Notes under the pieces: generated by a model | Database searches by the model: none | Seen by the model: only the letters and a program-made list of their open reading frames with translations | Told to the model about the DNA's origin: nothing | Position numbers and translations under genes: made by a program | Source of the DNA: Oscillospiraceae bacterium | Lineage (GTDB): Bacteria > Bacillota > Clostridia > Oscillospirales > Acutalibacteraceae | Assembly: GCA_028706415.1 (NCBI GenBank) | Contig: JAQWBK010000029.1 | Location: 1-16,480, forward strand | DNA: 16,480 nucleotides | Direction of reading: 5' to 3' | In this document: positions 6,308-13,450 of the stretch, piece after piece | Position numbering within the stretch: position 1 is the first letter of the stretch | Layout of the letters: every line of letters starts with the position of its first letter

Positions 6308-6943
6308 ATGAAAACAAATATAAGAATGTCGTTATTTTCTAAGCTAATACGCGCTGTATCTGCCGCTTTAATATTATCACTTATGGTATCATTTTGCGGA
6401 TTTTCGGGTAAATGCACTCAAATACGGGAGCGGGTACTGCGGCTGCATGTTATTGCAAATTCAGATAACAAGCAAGATCAACACCTTAAGCTAAAGGTCA
6501 GGGACACCGTAATTGAAACTGCTGCGAATTTGTTTGATACAGCAAAAAACGAAAAGGAAGCGGCAGAGCAGGCGGGCTTGCGGATGGCGGAAATCCAGGC
6601 CGCGGCACAACAAAGGGTTTATGATGAGGGATATGATTACAGCGTGAAGGCTGAGTTGTGCGAAATGTATTTTACAACACGACGGTATGAAAATATCACC
6701 CTGCCGGCCGGAATGTATGAGGCGGTGCGGATAAGAATAGGGGAGGGTAAGGGCAAGAACTGGTGGTGCGTAGTCTTTCCACCAATCTGCCTTTCGGCGG
6801 CAAGCGAGGCGGCGGAAATATCGGATGTATTGGAGCCTGAACAGGAAGAGATTGTGACCCAACCCCAAAAGTACGAGGTGAGGTTCAAAATTGTCGAGGT
6901 GTTCGAGGATATAAAAGGGAAACTGAACACATGGTTTTCCTGA
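6308..6943 (+). CDS. spoIIR: Stage II sporulation protein R
   Basis: A 211-residue secreted protein, close to the usual length of about 220. A hydrophobic export segment covers residues 12-32. It is followed by the family hallmark VLRLHVIANSDN (about 43-54) with QDQHLKLKVRD, then GMYEAVRIRIGEGKGKNWWC and VVFPPICL. In sporulation SpoIIR is made in the forespore under sigma-F and exported to the intermembrane space. There it triggers SpoIIGA to process pro-sigma-E in the mother cell. The ATG at 6308 comes directly after the T-run of a terminator and has only GGGCGG as a possible ribosome site. The second in-frame ATG (6326) would still keep the signal segment, so the true start is not settled. 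Confidence 0.93.
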   Translation: MKTNIRMSLFSKLIRAVSAALILSLMVSFCGFSGKCTQIRERVLRLHVIANSDNKQDQHLKLKVRDTVIETAANLFDTAKNEKEAAEQAGLRMAEIQAAAQQRVYDEGYDYSVKAELCEMYFTTRRYENITLPAGMYEAVRIRIGEGKGKNWWCVVFPPICLSAASEAAEISDVLEPEQEEIVTQPQKYEVRFKIVEVFEDIKGKLNTWFS

Positions 6944-6969
6944 AAATTAATAGCTGGTTTTGAAATTAT

Positions 6970-7004
6970 AAAATCACCCTCGGTTAAAAGCTGAGGGTGA
7001 TTTT
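6970..7004. terminator. Bidirectional terminator between spoIIR and the ger operon
   Basis: A perfect 12-bp stem, AAAATCACCCTC (6970-6981) and GAGGGTGATTTT (6993-7004), with an 11-nt loop. The flanking A-run and T-run make it work in both directions: it ends spoIIR on the plus strand and the converging germinant-receptor operon on the minus strand. Confidence 0.85.
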
Positions 7005-7053
7005 ATACTGTTCTCAAGTAAAAGATGTCTTGATTTTTATTTGAGATTAGGAT
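7005..7053. repeat. 49-bp internally deleted copy of element B
   Basis: It starts ATACTGTTCTCAAGTAAAAG, identical to the left end of B for 20 bases. It continues directly into GATGTCTTGATTTTTATTTG, matching the right end of B (2362-2391) with a few changes in the terminal bases. It corresponds to B lacking 2253-2361. It abuts the bidirectional terminator on one side and the small germination gene on the other. Confidence 0.75.
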
Positions 7054-7060
7054 TAATAAA

Positions 7061-7273
7061 CTAATAGCTGAAATGCAGAATATTTTTATAAAACTCATCG
7101 ACAAACATCAAGGGGCTTTTAATATTTATTTCAAGAGCCAGAAGCAGGCAAATGGTAAATGAAAAGGTGAAAATCAAACCGTAAGCAATCAAAATTTTCT
7201 TCTTACCGTTTCTTATCACAGAGGGCAGGTCAATCATAAGCATGATGATAAACACTATTATCAAAATAATCAT
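7061..7273 (-). CDS. Small two-helix membrane protein, germinant-receptor D-subunit-like
   Basis: A 70-residue protein with two hydrophobic segments (about residues 2-15 and 28-47) separated by a short basic loop (RNGKKK). Its start overlaps the stop of the GerKB-type gene by one base (TAATG), and it is the last gene of the receptor operon. In Bacillus species small two-helix D proteins encoded with ger operons have been reported to modulate receptor function. Size, topology and position fit that class. Sequence similarity could not be tested, so the assignment rests on context. Confidence 0.65.
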   Translation of the reverse strand: MIILIIVFIIMLMIDLPSVIRNGKKKILIAYGLIFTFSFTICLLLALEINIKSPLMFVDEFYKNILHFSY

Positions 7274-8397
7274 TATACCTTTACATCCTCCTTCTCTTTT
7301 TCCCTGTTCTTCTTGGGAAGCTCTCGAATATATGCAACAATCAGGGTTATAAAGGGAAGAAGCATTTCAAAAATAGGCCAGAAAAATGGTATAATTTCAC
7401 GAGCAAATGCTGTTTGTTGCATACTGGATTCAAACATAATGAAGGAATATGCCACCAAAAGGGCGGCGACGGGGAGGATAAACGGGCGGAAGGTTTCGAT
7501 TTTCAGCCAATAGGACAATGCCAATAGGCTGATATAAAAAAGCAGTGTAACCTTGAAAAACAACAGAATTATCAAAAGTATTGCAAACAGAATTTCCATA
7601 TGCCCGAGTGAATCAAAGAGCCTGATTATTCGCAAGGTTTCAAATGAAGGCAGGGAAAAATATTTTAAGGTGTTACCTAGAATAGCCAGGTCTCTAAGAA
7701 TTACGGCCAGTAATAACAAGCCGCCCAGAAGAAAGCCGCCCATGAAATACCGCACTAACTTTTTTTGCTTAAAATCAACATAGGGCACTATCATTAAAAA
7801 AACAACCAATTCTCCGAAAGGAATCATGGTTATGATGTTAGTGCCTTGTATATAGCTTTTTAATGGTTGATTTAAAATTGGGAGAAAGCTTTCGCGATGC
7901 ATGATGTTTATAGATACAAGAAATGACAGCAAAAGAATTGCCGAGGATATTAAGATAAAAACGATGCCATATCGTGTCACAACCTCCAGCCCGTAATAAA
8001 CCGCCCAGGCACATAAAAGGATGAATACTATAATAATCAATACCGGGGGGGTTTTTGACATGGTTGATTTGCCAACGAAAATGCCCAAATCACGCAAATT
8101 CAAAGCTGTAAGCGTAAAGAAGAACCACAAATAAAAAGCTGATATTATTTTGCCCCCAATGCGCCCGAAAACCAGATCGTTTATTTCAATAAGATTGCTT
8201 TTCGGAAAGGCTTTGGAGAGGGATATATAAATCCAAAGTACCGGCAGGGAAACTATCATGCCAAAAATAATAACCAACCATGAATCCTGATTTACAATGG
8301 GTGTAAAAAATGAAGAGAGGAGGGAAGAGGATCTGATAAAACACATGATTGCAAACATAAACTGTAAAGGTGAAATCCTTGATTTTTCAATATTCAT
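7273..8397 (-). CDS. gerKB: Germinant receptor B subunit (GerAB/GerKB, amino-acid permease-like)
   Basis: A 374-residue, very hydrophobic protein with about ten membrane spans. It begins with the family-typical ISPLQFMFAIMCFIRSSSLL region and FTPIVNQDSW, and ends in a short charged tail (REKEKEDVKV). B subunits belong to the APC transporter superfamily and are thought to bind the germinant in the spore inner membrane. The start overlaps the C-subunit stop by 4 bp (ATGA), and the stop overlaps the small gene by 1 bp, so translation is probably coupled. The A-C-B gene order matches the Bacillus gerK operon and not gerA, hence the symbol; the ligand is unknown. Confidence 0.9.
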   Translation of the reverse strand: MNIEKSRISPLQFMFAIMCFIRSSSLLSSFFTPIVNQDSWLVIIFGMIVSLPVLWIYISLSKAFPKSNLIEINDLVFGRIGGKIISAFYLWFFFTLTALNLRDLGIFVGKSTMSKTPPVLIIIVFILLCAWAVYYGLEVVTRYGIVFILISSAILLLSFLVSINIMHRESFLPILNQPLKSYIQGTNIITMIPFGELVVFLMIVPYVDFKQKKLVRYFMGGFLLGGLLLLAVILRDLAILGNTLKYFSLPSFETLRIIRLFDSLGHMEILFAILLIILLFFKVTLLFYISLLALSYWLKIETFRPFILPVAALLVAYSFIMFESSMQQTAFAREIIPFFWPIFEMLLPFITLIVAYIRELPKKNREKEKEDVKV

Positions 8398-9584
8398 GAT
8401 AATCTTCCAATCTCCATTTGGGGCGATTGTAATATTTTGCCGGTATCCTTTATTTCAACCTTAATTTTTAAGTCAAGCTCAAGCGAAGGAAACAGCTCTT
8501 CCCACTGCGGCTTTAGAGTTTTCCACTTTTTTGGATGATGCTTATTAATATAATCTCCAAAACCGTAAATATCAGCCTTCATGCTTTGCACCGATTTAAA
8601 ACACGACATAATCTCTTTGCGTATTGCTTGCTCTGCCCCTTTTTTCAACTCATCCACAATTTGTTTTGTGTCCATTTCTTCAAAACCCATAAGTTCACCT
8701 ACAGAAAAGACTCCTTCAATTTCCATCGACATGATAGGTTTTCCGTCAGGCTTAAATATTGTATTCAGCTTATTTTTGGAGGATTTAACATACATTACCG
8801 AACTGCCCTGCTTTAGCTTTACAGGTAAATAGCCGCTTTTAAGCTCTCCCATTACCCATGAATAACCTCTTAACTGGTATTCAGTTATCTTTCCGATCAT
8901 TTTATCCTTTTTAAAAACTGCCATACCCGTTAGCGACAGACGGGTTAAATCCTCTTCCTCAACAATTTTTATTATAGGCAATAGCGGAGAGGTGGTTTCC
9001 TCGGTCAGCTTTGATACCAAGGTTAACAAATCTATTCCAAAAAATTTAGAAATGGATCTTTTGTTATCTACCATCCTGCGAATGCCGACCGCCGAATATT
9101 TTTCGGCTTTTATCTCGGTGTTTAGAACATCCTTGGCCTTTTCGTCCGCAACAAGCACCATGACCTCCAAACGGGTCTCTTGATCCCTCATGGAAGCATC
9201 AAGGTATGGCAGAATACCTGCTTCAGCTTGTTCTCTTCCGAATATTAAAACCTGATTGTGATGCATAAACAAGGTTCTGCTACTGTCATGTCGCAGGGCT
9301 TCCAGTGCCTCGATTACATTGCGTTTAACCGAGTCTATTATTATTGTGGCTTTTTCCTCCCCACCCCCGCCTTTTTTATCACCGCCACCTCCCGAACCCA
9401 AAGCACCAGGTTTGGCAATTTGAACCGAAACCTCGATTAAACCGGGCTGCTCTGCTTTATCCATTGCCATTCCGGTTACAATATACAGGCTATCGAGTTC
9501 CCGAATGTCATAACAACCGGATGCCGTAAAAACAAGAATAAATACCATTAATAAGAATAAAAATTTCTTAAATTTATTAAGCAT
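8394..9584 (-). CDS. gerKC: Germinant receptor C subunit, Ger(x)C-family lipoprotein
   Basis: A 396-residue protein with a lipoprotein signal: a basic N-terminus, a hydrophobic stretch (8-19) and the lipobox TASG-C with Cys24 as the lipidation site. The mature start, CYDIRELDSLYIVTGMAMDK, is the Ger(x)C hallmark. The three-domain body ends with a domain containing WEELFPSLELDLKIKVEI. C subunits sit on the outer face of the spore inner membrane and are needed for receptor function. A glycine-rich low-complexity insert (about residues 58-72, LGSGGGGDKKGGGGEEK) in the first domain is unusual. The start is ATG at 9584, which shares one base with the A-subunit stop; GGAGG lies 10 bases upstream within the A gene. 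Confidence 0.93.
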   Translation of the reverse strand: MLNKFKKFLFLLMVFILVFTASGCYDIRELDSLYIVTGMAMDKAEQPGLIEVSVQIAKPGALGSGGGGDKKGGGGEEKATIIIDSVKRNVIEALEALRHDSSRTLFMHHNQVLIFGREQAEAGILPYLDASMRDQETRLEVMVLVADEKAKDVLNTEIKAEKYSAVGIRRMVDNKRSISKFFGIDLLTLVSKLTEETTSPLLPIIKIVEEEDLTRLSLTGMAVFKKDKMIGKITEYQLRGYSWVMGELKSGYLPVKLKQGSSVMYVKSSKNKLNTIFKPDGKPIMSMEIEGVFSVGELMGFEEMDTKQIVDELKKGAEQAIRKEIMSCFKSVQSMKADIYGFGDYINKHHPKKWKTLKPQWEELFPSLELDLKIKVEIKDTGKILQSPQMEIGRLS

Positions 9585-11206
9585 TATGGGTTTTCCTCCG
9601 GGCTACTATTTTTGGAAAGCGGAGAAGGGGGAGTATTTGTTTTGTTTCGCGTTTTGTCCTGGCCTACTATTGCTTTAGGTCTTTTTGACATAAACCATAA
9701 AGGCATACGGATATAGCTGTCCTGCATATTATGATTAAAGGTAAGGTTGGTGCAATAGGGGACACCGAATGATTTAAGCGACGCCAGGTGTATTAATACG
9801 CCCAGAAAGCCCAGAGCAATTCCGTAAGCACCCAGAACAGAAGCCAGGACAAGAAAAATAATCCTTAATATCGAAGCGGCCTCGCTTTGGTCGGGCACAG
9901 CAAATTCCGCGACGGCCGTAATTGCGATGGTTATTACCATAGGTGCTCCAACCAAACCCGCCGTGACAGCCGCTTCACCCATAACCAGTGCCCCCACAAT
10001 ACTGATTGCCTGTCCAAGCGGGCGGGGTAATCGAACCCCTGCTTCCCTCAAAATTTCAAATGAAAGAATTAAAATAATAGCTTCCAAAGTTGCTGGGAAA
10101 GGCGTTCCCTCACGGGCGGATATAATTGTAAGCAGCAGGGTTGTGGGAATTAATTCTTGATGATAGGTGGTAAGGGCAATAAAAAAAGCGGGAGCAGAAA
10201 CGGTTATAATAAAAGCCAAATACCTGAAAATTCGCAGCAAGCTTGCGAAATAGGGGCGAATATAATAATCTTCGGAAGTCTGAAAGCTCTCTAAAAGAAG
10301 CATGGGCGCGGTTGTTACAAATGGAGAACCATCCGATATTATTGCAACGCGTCCCTCAAGCATTCTCGCGGTTATTACATCCGGCTTTTCGCTGTAACCG
10401 ACCGTTGGAAAAAGTGAAAAAGGGTGATCCTCGATATATTGTTCGATATAACCCGAATCCATGATGGCGTCGGTGTTGATCGATTTAAGTCTTGCCTTAA
10501 CGGTATCCACAATATTCGGGTCTGCCACACCATCTATATAGGCAACGCAGACATTTGTATCGGTTTTTTCTCCAATGCTCATATGATCAAGCCGGAGATT
10601 TGCGCTTTTTATTCGGCGGCGAATTAGTGCGGTGTTTGTACGAAAATTCTCGGTGAAGCCTTCACGCGGACCCCTGACCACCGATTCGGTTTGAGGCTCT
10701 GTGATACTACGCTTTTCCCAGCCCTTTGAGCTTATTATAAGTGCCTTATCAAAGCCCTCGGATAAAAATACGGTGTCACCCGAAAGACAGCTTTCCACCA
10801 ATTCGCCAATTGTATATTTTTCGGTGATATCACCCGAACAGAGAATGGTTTGACGCACCGTATCGAGTGTTTTTTGCATGGAACTTGTTTGGAATGGACT
10901 CAGATTTCTGTTCATAATCAAGGGCTTCATTATGCTCTCGGTAAGTATTTCGTTGCTTACAAGTCCGTCAACAAAAACAAGAGCCCCCTTCAACTGAAAG
11001 TCTTCACCATATCGAAATTCATGCATCTTGATATCGCTGCTGGTCCCCAGCAGCTTGCGTATATATTCAAGGTCGGCGGTAAGATTTCCTGATATGAGGG
11101 TTTCCTGAGTTTTCTTTGAATCGTCCTCCGGTTTGGGCGGATGATTGTTTTGCTCTGTTAAACGGAAAAACCCATACCGAAGTTTTTTATTGATATATTT
11201 AAACAT
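9584..11206 (-). CDS. gerKA: Germinant receptor A subunit (GerA/GerKA family)
   Basis: A 540-residue protein with the A-subunit layout. A long hydrophilic N-terminal region (about 1-300) contains MHEFRYGEDFQLKGALVFVDGL and the VCVAYIDGVADPNIV motif. A membrane region follows, with PFVTTAPMLLLESFQTSEDYYIRPYFAS before it, then several spans including FRYLAFIITVSAPAFFIAL, the REAGVRLPRPLGQAISIVGALVMGEAAV block, and later helices. The C-tail is proline/serine-rich. A subunits assemble with B and C into inner-membrane receptors, recently shown in Bacillus to act as ligand-gated channels. It is the first gene of the operon; ATG at 11206 has AAAGGAATGG upstream. Confidence 0.95.
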   Translation of the reverse strand: MFKYINKKLRYGFFRLTEQNNHPPKPEDDSKKTQETLISGNLTADLEYIRKLLGTSSDIKMHEFRYGEDFQLKGALVFVDGLVSNEILTESIMKPLIMNRNLSPFQTSSMQKTLDTVRQTILCSGDITEKYTIGELVESCLSGDTVFLSEGFDKALIISSKGWEKRSITEPQTESVVRGPREGFTENFRTNTALIRRRIKSANLRLDHMSIGEKTDTNVCVAYIDGVADPNIVDTVKARLKSINTDAIMDSGYIEQYIEDHPFSLFPTVGYSEKPDVITARMLEGRVAIISDGSPFVTTAPMLLLESFQTSEDYYIRPYFASLLRIFRYLAFIITVSAPAFFIALTTYHQELIPTTLLLTIISAREGTPFPATLEAIILILSFEILREAGVRLPRPLGQAISIVGALVMGEAAVTAGLVGAPMVITIAITAVAEFAVPDQSEAASILRIIFLVLASVLGAYGIALGFLGVLIHLASLKSFGVPYCTNLTFNHNMQDSYIRMPLWFMSKRPKAIVGQDKTRNKTNTPPSPLSKNSSPEENP

Positions 11207-11235
11207 ATATCCATTCCTTTTTTTGTTAGTACGGT

Positions 11236-11264
11236 TAGTGTTATCTGATTAAGCAAAAAAATAC
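11236..11264 (-). promoter_or_regulatory. Candidate forespore (sigma-G/F-like) promoter of the ger operon
   Basis: On the minus strand GTATT (11264-11260) is followed after 14 bp by GATAACACTA (ending 11236). The start site would fall about 25-30 bp upstream of the gerKA ATG. Spacing and layout mirror the spoIIR candidate at 6243-6270. ger operons are sigma-G-dependent in Bacillus, which supports the call, but the -35 is imperfect. Confidence 0.35.
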
Positions 11265-11331
11265 AGATACATATAATAATAATATCAATATACTATTCAC
11301 AAATAATGAAAATTAAAGTATAATAAGCGTT

Positions 11332-11391
11332 ATATAGTCGAATTATTGGTGGCTTTGGTTAATTGGCGACTATATTAGCTTGCTATATACA
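11332..11391 (+). promoter_or_regulatory. Inverted repeat overlapping a weak promoter
   Basis: ATATAGTCG (11332-11340) and CGACTATAT (11367-11375) form a 9-bp perfect inverted repeat separated by 26 bases. The right arm overlaps a weak sigma-A-like promoter, TTGGCG (11363-11368), 17 bp, TATACA (11386-11391), upstream of the DUF1287 gene. It could be an operator or an RNA stem from a promoter further upstream. Confidence 0.3.
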
Positions 11392-11411
11392 TTTCGGTCG
11401 GGGTGAAAGAG

Positions 11412-12080
11412 TTGAATAAGAAGCTCATTATAGTATGCATTATCTTTGCGGCTATTGCGGCGGTTTCGGCTTCATTATACGCATTGTTTTATTTTAATAT
11501 AATTCCAAAGAAAATATATACTGCCGAAGACTTCGGTATAGATACCATCAAGAGCGACGTTGATAAGGATGGCGACAGTCTGGATGATTTCACCGATATA
11601 TTATTGAGTGCAAGGGATTACCTAAAAACAAAGCCCGAATATAAAAGCGAGTATTACGCAGGGGGGTATCCGCCTCAGGGCGAAGGGGTATGCACCGATG
11701 TAATTTGGGCGGCTTTAAAAGGGGCGGGCTATTCATTAAAAGATTTGGTTGATTTTGATATATTGCATAACACCCAATCCTATCCGGGGGTGAATATGAC
11801 ACCGGACAAAAACATAGACTTTCGGCGGGTCAGAAATCTGCTGGTGTTTTTCAAGCGGAAGGCTGAATCGCTGACTTTGGAAACAGACAAGATTTCAGAA
11901 TGGCAGCCTGGGGACATTGTCGTTTTTGACGGTCATATTGCTATTGTTTCGGATAAGAGAAATAAAAAAGGCGTTCCGTATATTCTGCATAACGGTGGAC
12001 AGCCGGTATTAGAGGAGGATGCAATGACACGCTATAACATAGTTGGTCATTTTAGATGGAAGGGCTTTGCAGACGAGTAG
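11412..12080 (+). CDS. Membrane-anchored DUF1287 (NlpC/P60-like) protein
   Basis: A 222-residue protein with one N-terminal membrane segment (about residues 5-25) and an extracytoplasmic DUF1287 domain. The domain shows YYAGGYPPQGEGVCTDVIWAAL with the presumed catalytic Cys94, the FRRVRNLLVFF segment, EWQPGDIVVFDGHIAIVSD with His175, and LHNGG with His193, followed by HFRWKG at the end. This Cys-His pattern is that of NlpC/P60-type papain-like hydrolases; the family's substrate is not established, and cell-wall peptides are a guess. A start at GTG 11403 is possible, but TTG at 11412 is preferred because GGGGTG lies 6 bases upstream of it, whereas the GTG itself forms part of that site. Confidence 0.88.
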   Translation: MNKKLIIVCIIFAAIAAVSASLYALFYFNIIPKKIYTAEDFGIDTIKSDVDKDGDSLDDFTDILLSARDYLKTKPEYKSEYYAGGYPPQGEGVCTDVIWAALKGAGYSLKDLVDFDILHNTQSYPGVNMTPDKNIDFRRVRNLLVFFKRKAESLTLETDKISEWQPGDIVVFDGHIAIVSDKRNKKGVPYILHNGGQPVLEEDAMTRYNIVGHFRWKGFADE

Positions 12081-12110
12081 GCCCAGCCGAAATAAAGGGA
12101 AGTGTATTGA

Positions 12111-12156
12111 AAAGGAGGCAGAATCGGGAAACGAAAAATCTTGATTCTAGAATTTA
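12111..12156 (+). promoter_or_regulatory. Shine-Dalgarno separated from the ATG by a hairpin
   Basis: A strong AAAGGAGG (12111-12118) sits 38 bases before the ATG at 12157, far too distant for normal initiation. Between them AGAATCGGGA (12120-12129) can pair with TCTTGATTCT (12139-12148) as a 10-bp stem with a 9-base loop. With the stem formed, only 9 unpaired bases separate the Shine-Dalgarno from the ATG, which is optimal. No alternative start exists because TAG occurs in frame at 12148-12150. Confidence 0.55.
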
Positions 12157-13431
12157 ATGAACAACTCAAAAAAGTACAAACTCTGCGACATGTTGTTTTG
12201 CCTTTCAGAGGCTATCGATTTAATCTCTCCTAGGCTTAATTGTCATCACCAAAAGGTGGCCTACCTTTCATACAGGCTTGCCCAAAAAATAGGTATGACT
12301 GAAAAAGAGCAACGCAACATTTTATTACAGGGGTTAATGCATGACATTGGTGCTCTATCTCTGGACGAACGCCTTTCACTGCTGGAGGAAGAGCCCGGCA
12401 TGACAAGCAGTCATGCTTTCAGAGGCGGAAAATTGCTTTCCGGTTGTTTGCCGCTGCAATCTCTGGCGGATGGCGTCAGATATCACCATATACCCTGGAA
12501 TAACGGACAAGGAAGGTATTTTAATAATCATCCCGTGCCGATGGAAAGCCATATTTTGCACCTGGCCGACCGCGTTTGCGCATCCTTCCCAAATACTCCG
12601 AATATTCTTGCAGATACCGGTGCTGTACTGTCAAAGATAAAGCTACAGGAAAATGTGTTTTTTGCACCTGAAATAGTGTCAGCGCTTTATGAACTTGAAG
12701 CTAAAGAGCATATCTGGCTAGAGCTTGCCGATGTTGCTCCGTTGAGATTATTACCCGAAGCTGCAATAGATGATTCTAAGATTGGTCTGGATAGTGTGTT
12801 ATCCATAGCAAAAATCTTCTCGCATGTTATTGACTTCAGAAGTCACTTTACCGCCACACATTCGGCGGGGGTTGCCCATATAGCCGAAAAACTTGCCGAG
12901 CAGGCAGGAATGGACCATGAAGAACGCAAGAAGATTCTTATTGCAGGGTATTTGCATGACCTTGGAAAGCTTGCTGTTCAGGGCTCTATTCTTGAAAAGC
13001 CCGGCAAGCTGGATTACAGGGAATTCAGTGAAATCCGTTCTCACTCCTTCTACACATACAAGCTACTCAATATGATTGGTGGCTTTTCAACCATAAATCA
13101 ATGGGCATCACTCCACCATGAAAAGTTGGATGGCAGCGGTTATCCTTTTCATATGAAGGCAGAGCAATTATCTCTTGGCTCACGGATTATGACGGTTTCG
13201 GATATTTTCAACGCAATTACGGAAAACAGGCCGTATAGAAAGGGAATGGAGAAAAACGAAATTATCGGAATTATCAAAGGGATGTCGGATGATGGTTTGA
13301 TTTGTCCATATGTGGCCAACATCCTGCTTGAAGATATTGATTTTTTCAGCAGCCTATCAAAAGCAACCCAAAAGCTTGCCGCAGATGATTATGATAAATT
13401 TTTTCGTGATGACGATAAAATAGCCATCTGA
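12157..13431 (+). CDS. Tandem HD-GYP domain protein (probable cyclic-di-GMP phosphodiesterase)
   Basis: A 424-residue soluble protein with two HD-GYP-fold units. The C-terminal unit (about 215-395) is intact: H235, HD at 267-268 (YLHDLGK), H296, HHEKLDGSGYP (320-330) and D349 (TVSDIFNAI). These residues hold the metal centre and the GYP signature of phosphodiesterases acting on cyclic di-GMP or related dinucleotides. The N-terminal unit (about 25-180) keeps H30/H31, HD62-63 (LMHDIGAL) and HH110-111, plus D138 in HLADRV, but HHIPWNNG replaces the DGxGYP signature. It may be regulatory or have another activity. No membrane or receiver domain is present. It lies 76 bp after the DUF1287 gene. Confidence 0.92.
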   Translation: MNNSKKYKLCDMLFCLSEAIDLISPRLNCHHQKVAYLSYRLAQKIGMTEKEQRNILLQGLMHDIGALSLDERLSLLEEEPGMTSSHAFRGGKLLSGCLPLQSLADGVRYHHIPWNNGQGRYFNNHPVPMESHILHLADRVCASFPNTPNILADTGAVLSKIKLQENVFFAPEIVSALYELEAKEHIWLELADVAPLRLLPEAAIDDSKIGLDSVLSIAKIFSHVIDFRSHFTATHSAGVAHIAEKLAEQAGMDHEERKKILIAGYLHDLGKLAVQGSILEKPGKLDYREFSEIRSHSFYTYKLLNMIGGFSTINQWASLHHEKLDGSGYPFHMKAEQLSLGSRIMTVSDIFNAITENRPYRKGMEKNEIIGIIKGMSDDGLICPYVANILLEDIDFFSSLSKATQKLAADDYDKFFRDDDKIAI

Positions 13432-13450
13432 AAATTCCAATCAACTGATT

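Noticed and set aside
11294..11299. TGAATA on the minus strand as a sigma-G -35 for the ger operon
   Set aside because: The sequence 17-18 bp downstream (TATATGT) does not resemble CATACTA; the GTATT/GATAACACTA pair closer to the gene fits better.
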